A stretch of 9,578 nucleotides of DNA, from NCBI GenBank assembly GCA_025964635.1, contig JAOPYP010000729.1, positions 1 through 9,578 of the forward strand, given 5' to 3'. The notes below the pieces were generated by a model that saw nothing but the letters and a program-made list of their open reading frames with translations, made no database searches and was not told where the DNA came from. The stretch comes from Actinomycetes bacterium (GTDB lineage Bacteria > Actinomycetota > Actinomycetes > Streptosporangiales > Streptosporangiaceae). Below, one piece after another: positions 4,726 through 9,578 of the stretch. How positions within the stretch are numbered: position 1 is the first letter of the stretch; the number at the start of each line of letters is the position of its first letter. A program made the position numbers and the translations under genes.

Positions 4726-7628
4726 AGCCCGGAGGAGTACCCGGCGAGCTGGGACCGGCGCAGGCCGGTCTTGGCCAGCAAGCTCGCCACATGCTTCTCC
4801 ACGGTGCGCGGTGACAGGAACATGGCCTCGGCGATCTCCCGGTTGCCCAGGCCACGGGCGGCCAGTCTCAGCACGTCGGCCTCGCGTTCGGTCACGCCCA
4901 GCGCATGAAGCTGGCCCGGCAGGCGCGGGCTGCCGGGCCGCCGCCGCGGGACCGGCGCCCCGGCCCGGCGCAGCAGCCCCCGGCAGGCCGCCGCCACCCG
5001 GTCGTCACCGCGGGCCGCGAAGTATTCGGCGGCTTCCCGGAGCCAGGCGACCGGATCGCCCCACCCATCGGCGAGCGCGGCCTGCGCGCTGACCCGGCGG
5101 GCGTAGTGCCGGTACCAGGCCACTAGCGGTCCCATCTGAGCGTCGGCGGCCGCGAACGCGGCATCAGCCTCGTTACGGCGGCCCTGGCGGCCCGCCAGGA
5201 TGGCATCGGCGTATCCGAGCAGGGAACCGACCACCAGATGCCGGGTGCCGTGGGCGGCCCGGACCCGGGCCGCGGCTTCGCCCGCGTCCCGGTCCAGCAG
5301 CGCTCCCAGCAGCGGCCACACCCCGAGGAACGGCGGCGCGATCGTCGCCGGGGAACTCAGCAGCAGCCCGGCCCCGGTCGTCATCTGCGTGTGGGCCCCG
5401 GCCAGGTCCTCGGCCAGCAGGGACAAGGTGGCCCGGCAGTGACCCCAGGAGCAGCCCAGCACGTCAGGGTCGTCAGGGGCGAGCGAGATCGCCTCGGCGA
5501 TCGTGGCCTCCACGGCCTGCTGCTCGCCGCGGATCGCGTGCGCGGTGGACTGGAAGATCAGCGCCATGGGCAGCGTCGCCAGCCTGAACCGGCGCGACGC
5601 GTCGGCCGACCGCCGGGCGGCGGCCAGTGCCTCACCGGCGCGGAACTGCTTGTTGAACCCGGCGGCGATCTGCAGATCCAGCGTGGCCGTCAGCGCCAGC
5701 GCGCCTTGCGCCACCGCCAGCTCACGCGCCTGCTGGAGCCGGTCCACGCTCTCGGTGCGCAACTGGTCGATCGTGCCCAGTTCGTGCAGCGCCCGAAGGT
5801 GCCACAGTCGCAGCCCGTGCGCACTCGCCACGGCCGCCGCCCGGGCGAACGCCTGTTCCGCAGCATCCAGGTCACGCTGCCGCGCGACCCGGCCGATCAC
5901 CTCCAGGGCCTCGCACGCGACCTCGGGCAGCCCGCTGCTCTCCGCGGCCCGCAAGGCAGCCGAGGCCAGCTTGTCCGCCCCGGCCAGGTCTCCCCGACTG
6001 GCCGCGACCTGCGCCGCACAGGCATCCACCTCGGCGGCGCCGGCGCCAGCGCCAGCGGTGCGGCGCGCGATGCCGATGCTCGCAGCGGCCTCCGCCCACC
6101 GGGCGCCCGCCATCGCGGCCCGCGCGATCCCCAGGTGGAGGGCGGCCGCCCGGGCGGGTCCAGTCCCCTGACCCAGCCGGGCCAGCAGCGTCCGGCCCAT
6201 CTCGATGGCCCGGTCGACCTGCCCAGACAGCGCGAGGACCTCGGTCAGTGCCTCATCGACCGGGACGCGCAGCACCTGGTCGTCCGGGCCGGCCAGGGCC
6301 CGGGCCCGGGTCAGCGTGTGCTCGGCGCTGGCCAGCGCACCCAGGGCCAGGTCACGCCGCCCCGCCTCGAGCAGCAGCGCACCGGCCCGCGCCGCGTGGC
6401 CCGCGCTCTCGGCCAGTTCGGCGGCCAGCATGCACCAGGTCCCTGGCAGGCCAGGATGAGCGGCTTCCACCGCGGCCAGGGCCTGGCCAGCCAGGAGCGC
6501 ACGCTCGGGAGGCAGCATCCCGGCCAGCACCGCCTCATGAGTGAGCGCGTGCCGGAACCGGAAGCTCTCCCGGTCGGCCACGACCAGCTGAAGCCCCACC
6601 CCCCGCCGCAAGGCTGCCACCATGTCGGCGCCGGGCCGGCCGGTGACCGGACCCAGGAGTGTCCAGTCGAACCGGCGGCCCAGCACCGCGCCCGCGCAGA
6701 GGACCTGGCGGGAATCAGCGTCCAGCCCGGCGAGCCGATCGCGGACCGCATCGGCGAACGTACCCGGCAGCCCCGTCCCGGCCAGCTCAGCGGCGTGCCA
6801 GTGACCATCCCGCTCGGCAAGCGTCCCGTCCCCGATCAAGCCGGCCAGGATCTCCTCGACCAGGAACGGGATGCCCTCGGCCCGCTCCGCGACCAACGAC
6901 TGGACCGTGCCGGGCAGGTCCGTGCCGCCTACACACGCCAGCGCCATGCGGGCCATCGCCGCCGGATCCAGCCGGCCCAGCGGCAGCACGGCGGCAGAAC
7001 CGCGCGACTCCAGCACGCCGGCCAGCCCAGCCGCGGCCGCGCCTTCCTCGTCGCGGAGGGTGCCCAGGCAGAGCACCCGTTCCGCTGCGAGGTTGTCGGC
7101 CAGGTATTCCAGCAGCGCCAGCGTCTCCCGGTCAGCCCAATGCAGATCCTCCAGGATCAGCAGGCAACCGGCATCCGGGGAGAGCGCCCGCAGCAGCCGG
7201 AGCACGGCCTCTCCCAGGTAGACCAGCGACTCATCGCCCGCCACCTGCGGCTGCCGCCACTGCGGAATCAGCCGGCCCAGCGCGGGCCGGAACGGATCCA
7301 GGTCCCCTCCTCCGGGCAGGCGGCCCGCGCGCCCCGCGGAGGCCAGCGCCTCGGCGAACGGCCGGAACGGCGTCGGGACCCCTCCAGCTACCGCCCGCCC
7401 GGCCAGGACCATGAACCCGCGCTCGCCGGCGCTTCGCGTGCTCTCACGGACCAGCCGCGACTTCCCGATCCCGGCTTCCCCGGTGACCAGCACCGTGCCG
7501 CCGCGCCCGGCCTCCGCCGCCGCCAGGGCAGCCTGCACGAGACGGGCCTCCTCGTCCCGCCCGACCAGCACCGGGCACAGCACCTGCCGCACACGACCAG
7601 TATCGGCCCCGGCCACCCCGCCGCGCAC
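4719..7628 (-). CDS. LAL-family transcriptional regulator (AAA-type ATPase plus LuxR HTH)
   Basis: This 969-aa protein is a large ATP-binding regulator of the LuxR family (MalT-like design). The N-terminal NTPase module follows the entry motif LVGRDEEARL: Walker A GEAGIGKS (50-57) and Walker B LLILEDLHWAD (156-166). The middle (about 380-890) is alanine/leucine-rich and helical, as expected for TPR-like sensor repeats. The C-terminus (about 910-960) is a LuxR-type helix-turn-helix with TEREADVLRLAARG, NREIAEAMFLSPRTVEKHV and KTGLRRS. Such proteins generally bind an inducer in the repeat region and activate nearby genes when ATP-bound. There is no membrane segment, so it is cytoplasmic. The start is uncertain: GTG 7628 has no clear Shine-Dalgarno site, and in-frame GTGs at 7616, 7592 and 7583 would keep the ATPase complete. 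Its position just upstream of the nitrilase operon, on the same strand, makes it the best candidate for its regulator, but the target and ligand are inferred. Confidence 0.92.
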   Translation of the reverse strand: MRGGVAGADTGRVRQVLCPVLVGRDEEARLVQAALAAAEAGRGGTVLVTGEAGIGKSRLVRESTRSAGERGFMVLAGRAVAGGVPTPFRPFAEALASAGRAGRLPGGGDLDPFRPALGRLIPQWRQPQVAGDESLVYLGEAVLRLLRALSPDAGCLLILEDLHWADRETLALLEYLADNLAAERVLCLGTLRDEEGAAAAGLAGVLESRGSAAVLPLGRLDPAAMARMALACVGGTDLPGTVQSLVAERAEGIPFLVEEILAGLIGDGTLAERDGHWHAAELAGTGLPGTFADAVRDRLAGLDADSRQVLCAGAVLGRRFDWTLLGPVTGRPGADMVAALRRGVGLQLVVADRESFRFRHALTHEAVLAGMLPPERALLAGQALAAVEAAHPGLPGTWCMLAAELAESAGHAARAGALLLEAGRRDLALGALASAEHTLTRARALAGPDDQVLRVPVDEALTEVLALSGQVDRAIEMGRTLLARLGQGTGPARAAALHLGIARAAMAGARWAEAAASIGIARRTAGAGAGAAEVDACAAQVAASRGDLAGADKLASAALRAAESSGLPEVACEALEVIGRVARQRDLDAAEQAFARAAAVASAHGLRLWHLRALHELGTIDQLRTESVDRLQQARELAVAQGALALTATLDLQIAAGFNKQFRAGEALAAARRSADASRRFRLATLPMALIFQSTAHAIRGEQQAVEATIAEAISLAPDDPDVLGCSWGHCRATLSLLAEDLAGAHTQMTTGAGLLLSSPATIAPPFLGVWPLLGALLDRDAGEAAARVRAAHGTRHLVVGSLLGYADAILAGRQGRRNEADAAFAAADAQMGPLVAWYRHYARRVSAQAALADGWGDPVAWLREAAEYFAARGDDRVAAACRGLLRRAGAPVPRRRPGSPRLPGQLHALGVTEREADVLRLAARGLGNREIAEAMFLSPRTVEKHVASLLAKTGLRRSQLAGYSSGLD

Positions 7629-7645
7629 CAGGCGAAACAGCCGAC

Positions 7646-7670
7646 GGTGACCGCGACGCTCGCGGTCGCC
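7646..7670. repeat. strong hairpin between sigma factor and LAL genes
   Basis: GACCGCGA (7649-7656) and TCGCGGTC (7660-7667) are perfect 8-bp arms around a CGC loop. Beyond one mismatch (7648/7668) two more G-C pairs extend the stem (7646-7647 with 7669-7670). It lies 18 bp before the earliest LAL start. It could be the GC-type terminator of the sigma gene without a T run, a leader structure of the LAL mRNA, or an operator. Confidence 0.6.
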
Positions 7671-7688
7671 AGCGCGGGAGCGTCCGCG

Positions 7689-7708
7689 TCCCGCGGGATA
7701 CCCGGGTA
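7689..7708. repeat. two abutting perfect 10-bp palindromes
   Basis: TCCCGCGGGA (7689-7698) is followed without a gap by TACCCGGGTA (7699-7708), only 11 bp beyond the sigma factor stop. Each is self-complementary, and the CCCG/CGGG halves could also pair between the two. They may contribute to termination of the sigma transcript or be a tandem binding site for a dimeric protein. Confidence 0.5.
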
Positions 7709-7719
7709 GGCCAGGGCCG

Positions 7720-9060
7720 CTACAGCGTGCCCAGCCAGCCGATGATCGACCCGAGCACGCCGCCGCTGCTGCCCGTGGTCGGCGGTGGTGAAGTGGTCGA
7801 TGTGCCCGTGGGCGAAGGCGACGATGAGGTTGAGGATGAGCTCGGGGACGGCGCGCGGCTGGTAGCCGGCGGAGTCGTGGGCCTGGATTTCGACGGCTTG
7901 GCCGAGGACGGGCGGCCGGCCGGCTTGGAGGAGTTCCCGGAACCCGGCGTGGATGACACCCCGCCGCTGGCCTGGGCGCCGTGCTTGCCGTGGGCCTTCT
8001 TGTGCCCGGAACGGGACGGCTTGGGCGTGCTCACCCCGGGCGCCGCCTGCGCGGACGGTTGGGCGGGAGCTACCGCGGAGCTGACCGGGGGCGGCGCATG
8101 GTGCAGCGTGTTCGCCGCGAGCATCGCCCCGCCGCCGAACATCGCGAACACGGCGACCAGCACCCCGGCGGCGGGCACGAACGCGACGGGCCCGCGCCGG
8201 GCCGCCAGCGGGTCCAGCGGTACCGGGAACCCGGACCGGGTGAACGGCTCGGCCCGCTCCGCGATCTGCGCCCGCTCCTGGGCCGCGCCGGGAGAGGTGT
8301 CCGCGAGCAGGCTGAGTGCCTCGTGCTGCAGGCTCTCCGGCAGGACGGGCTCGGGCAGCGCGCTGAGCACGGCCACCGGGTTCACCTGGCGCTGCCGCCG
8401 CTCGCCGCAGATCTCGCAGGTGCCGAGGTGCCGCCGGACCTGCTTGCGCAGCGGGCCGGTCAGCTCCCCGTCCCAGTCCCCCAGGATCCAGGCCAGCTCC
8501 TGGCATGAGCCCAGGCTGGAGCGGGCCACCATGAGCGCGCCCAGCGCGGACTCGAACCGGGTCCGCGCCTGGGTGCTGAGCGTATGCGCCTGGTTGCGCG
8601 GCAGGCCCAGGGCATCCGCCAGGTCCGCGCCGAAGAACTCATGCCGCAGGCTCAGCTCGACGATCTCCCGGTCCGCCGGGTTCAGTTCGGCCAGCGCCGA
8701 CGACACCATCTCACGCTGCTGGGCCTGCTCCAATGCCAGCCCGAGGTCGGCGGTGTCCTCACCGGCACCGAACTCGTCCTGGGTGAGAATGATGGCGGCG
8801 CCGTCGCCGTGCAGCCGGCGCCGGCATTCGTTCCTGGCCACCGCGTACAGCCAGGGCCGCAGCTGGCCCGGGTCACGCAGCAGCGGCAGCTTCACCTCGG
8901 CCACCACGAAGGTGTCCCGGACGGCCCCCGCCGCGTCGGCGGGATCACTCAGCAGCGACCGGCAATACCCGTACAGCCCCGGGGCGAACTGATCGTAGGC
9001 GGCCGCCAGCGCCGCCGGATCGCCTGCAGCGACCGCCGCCACCAAGTCCCCGTCCCGCAT
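7720..9060 (-). CDS. membrane-tethered ECF sigma factor with fused zinc-finger domain and extracytoplasmic tail
   Basis: This 446-aa fusion begins with sigma region 2 (about residues 20-85: DQFAPGLYGYCRSLL, AVRDTF, RPWLYAVARNECRRRL) and region 4 (about 122-178: LNPADREIVELSLR, LADALGLPRNQAHTL). It continues with a zf-HC2-like anti-sigma fold in cis: C186, then H211, C215 and C218 in HLGTCEIC, with the usual DGEL segment between. One membrane helix follows (about 291-316, PVAFVPAAGVLVAVFAMFGGG). The rest, about 125 residues, is Pro/Ser/Thr-rich with a basic HKKAHGKHG patch and a hydrophobic end, GGVLGSIIGWLGTL. The expected topology is sigma and zinc finger inside, tail outside. No separate anti-sigma gene is adjacent, so regulation probably acts through the fused domain, for example by proteolytic release. 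ATG 9060 is chosen because MRDGDLVAAV is a normal ECF beginning; a TTG at 9120 would add 20 residues and has AGGG 7 nt upstream. The leader may be very short. Target promoters are unknown. Confidence 0.88.
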   Translation of the reverse strand: MRDGDLVAAVAAGDPAALAAAYDQFAPGLYGYCRSLLSDPADAAGAVRDTFVVAEVKLPLLRDPGQLRPWLYAVARNECRRRLHGDGAAIILTQDEFGAGEDTADLGLALEQAQQREMVSSALAELNPADREIVELSLRHEFFGADLADALGLPRNQAHTLSTQARTRFESALGALMVARSSLGSCQELAWILGDWDGELTGPLRKQVRRHLGTCEICGERRQRQVNPVAVLSALPEPVLPESLQHEALSLLADTSPGAAQERAQIAERAEPFTRSGFPVPLDPLAARRGPVAFVPAAGVLVAVFAMFGGGAMLAANTLHHAPPPVSSAVAPAQPSAQAAPGVSTPKPSRSGHKKAHGKHGAQASGGVSSTPGSGNSSKPAGRPSSAKPSKSRPTTPPATSRAPSPSSSSTSSSPSPTGTSTTSPPPTTGSSGGVLGSIIGWLGTL

Positions 9061-9165
9061 GCGGTCAACGCTATGGCCTCGGGGGAGTTTTCGGATTGAG
9101 TCCGGCCGAATCGTGCTCAACCTGGCACCCTGATTTGCCCCGTCGCCGCCGGTCAGCGCAGGCCG
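9061..9165 (-). promoter_or_regulatory. intergenic region upstream of the tethered sigma gene
   Basis: These 105 bp separate two minus-strand genes and should contain the sigma gene's promoter unless the two are co-transcribed. A small inverted repeat, TTCGG (9090-9094) and CCGAA (9106-9110), lies 30-50 bp upstream of ATG 9060. I see no convincing -35/-10 pair and no strong terminator. If the TTG at 9120 is the true start, about half of this region is coding. Confidence 0.3.
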
Positions 9166-9578
9166 CTAGCCAAGCAGCTGATAGGTGACCGGGACGGTGA
9201 GGCCCCCCGGGCTCACGGTCAGCAGCGCGGTGGAGAACAGGGCGCCCCCGACGGCGGTCACCGTGATGCGCACGCTCTGCCCGGCCGCCAGCGAGCCGGA
9301 CGCCTGGCTGAGCGTGAGGTCCTGGAGCAGGGGCACGGGCACCGCGACGTGGTACCCGGACACCGGCCCGCCGTGAGCGGTCAGGATCAGCGTGCCGGTC
9401 CACAGGCCGCTCAGGGACAGCTTGAGGCCGAGGCTGGCCGGCGACACAGTCAGGGTGCCCGTGACCACGACGGATATCGCGGGCGAGGGAGCCGCGGACG
9501 TGACCGGTGCCGGGCTGCTGCCACCCGGGCCGGCTGCGGCCCTGGCTGTACGCGGTGGCCAGGAACGAATGCCGGCGC
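9166..9578 (-). CDS. C-terminal fragment of a surface protein with Ig/BACON-like beta-sandwich, possibly a second tethered sigma factor
   Basis: The frame is open to the right edge, so the N-terminus is missing and 136 residues are visible. The first 35 or so are a Pro/Ala/Ser/Gly-rich linker (for example AAAGPGGSSPAPVTSAAPSP). The remaining hundred show alternating hydrophobic/Thr/Ser strands typical of an Ig-like or BACON-like beta-sandwich: GTLTVSPASL, GTLILTAHGGPVSGY, SGSLAAGQSVRITVTA and LTVSPGGLTVPVTY before the stop. There is no catalytic motif. A GTG at 9468 is in frame but falls where the domain begins, so it is unlikely to be the real start. From memory, actinobacterial ECF sigma factors with a C-terminal membrane helix often end in this linker-plus-sandwich pattern, so the missing part may be a sigma factor paralogous to the next gene. 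Other secreted or anchored proteins share the pattern, so this remains an inference. Confidence 0.65.
   Translation of the reverse strand, partial: AGIRSWPPRTARAAAGPGGSSPAPVTSAAPSPAISVVVTGTLTVSPASLGLKLSLSGLWTGTLILTAHGGPVSGYHVAVPVPLLQDLTLSQASGSLAAGQSVRITVTAVGGALFSTALLTVSPGGLTVPVTYQLLG

Noticed and set aside
5238..7709. 823-codon open frame on the plus strand
   Set aside because: It lies wholly opposite the LAL gene, is very rich in R, G, P and Q, has no recognisable domain, and is expected where the opposite strand has G/C-biased third positions. The minus-strand LAL protein has all its motifs.
7388..8506. 372-codon minus-strand frame bridging the sigma and LAL genes
   Set aside because: It overlaps both genes out of frame, and its product is an R/G/A-rich sequence without motifs. 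Its upstream half mirrors the sigma tail.
7727..8992. 421-codon open frame on the plus strand
   Set aside because: It is antisense to the sigma factor gene, and its composition (runs of S, R, P and A) mirrors that gene's codons. No domain is visible.

Overview
The window is uniformly very G+C-rich. Its genes use GTG as well as ATG starts, overlap each other, and strongly favour G/C in third codon positions, so that long open frames also appear on the non-coding strands. The protein families point the same way: a LAL-type LuxR regulator, an SseA-like rhodanese with a CTIGGR loop, and an ECF sigma factor fused to a membrane anchor. Together they suggest a filamentous actinomycete chromosome. 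I would not name a genus.

Layout. Bases 3-701 (+) are the C-terminal two thirds of a MetE-like (cobalamin-independent, core type) methyltransferase with an intact zinc site; its 5' end lies outside the window. It converges on a four-gene minus-strand set, read right to left: alpha/beta-hydrolase (4582-3677), nitrilase A (3689-2622), nitrilase B (2616-1549) and a two-domain rhodanese (1601-741). Consecutive genes overlap by 13 bp and 53 bp or lie 5 bp apart, and each has a recognisable Shine-Dalgarno sequence, three of them inside the gene before. This looks like one translationally coupled operon. Upstream on the same strand, behind a 136-bp gap with inverted repeats, is a 969-aa LAL regulator (7628-4719). 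Upstream of that, behind a 91-bp gap with a strong hairpin and two abutting palindromes, is a membrane-tethered ECF sigma factor with a built-in zinc-finger domain (9060-7720). The right edge holds the C-terminal part of a secreted or surface beta-sandwich protein (9578-9166). It may be a second sigma factor of the same tethered design.

How the genes may work together. Nitrilases turn nitriles into carboxylic acids and ammonia. Rhodanese moves sulfane sulfur, with cyanide as the classical acceptor. Alpha/beta-hydrolases can hydrolyse esters or lactones, and some plant members cleave cyanohydrins. A plausible reading is an inducible module for nitrile or cyanohydrin use and cyanide detoxification, controlled by the adjacent LAL protein. 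The families are well supported. The joint pathway, its substrate and the regulator's role are inference. I saw no RNA genes, insertion sequences, CRISPR arrays or phage genes. No gap between genes exceeds 136 bp.
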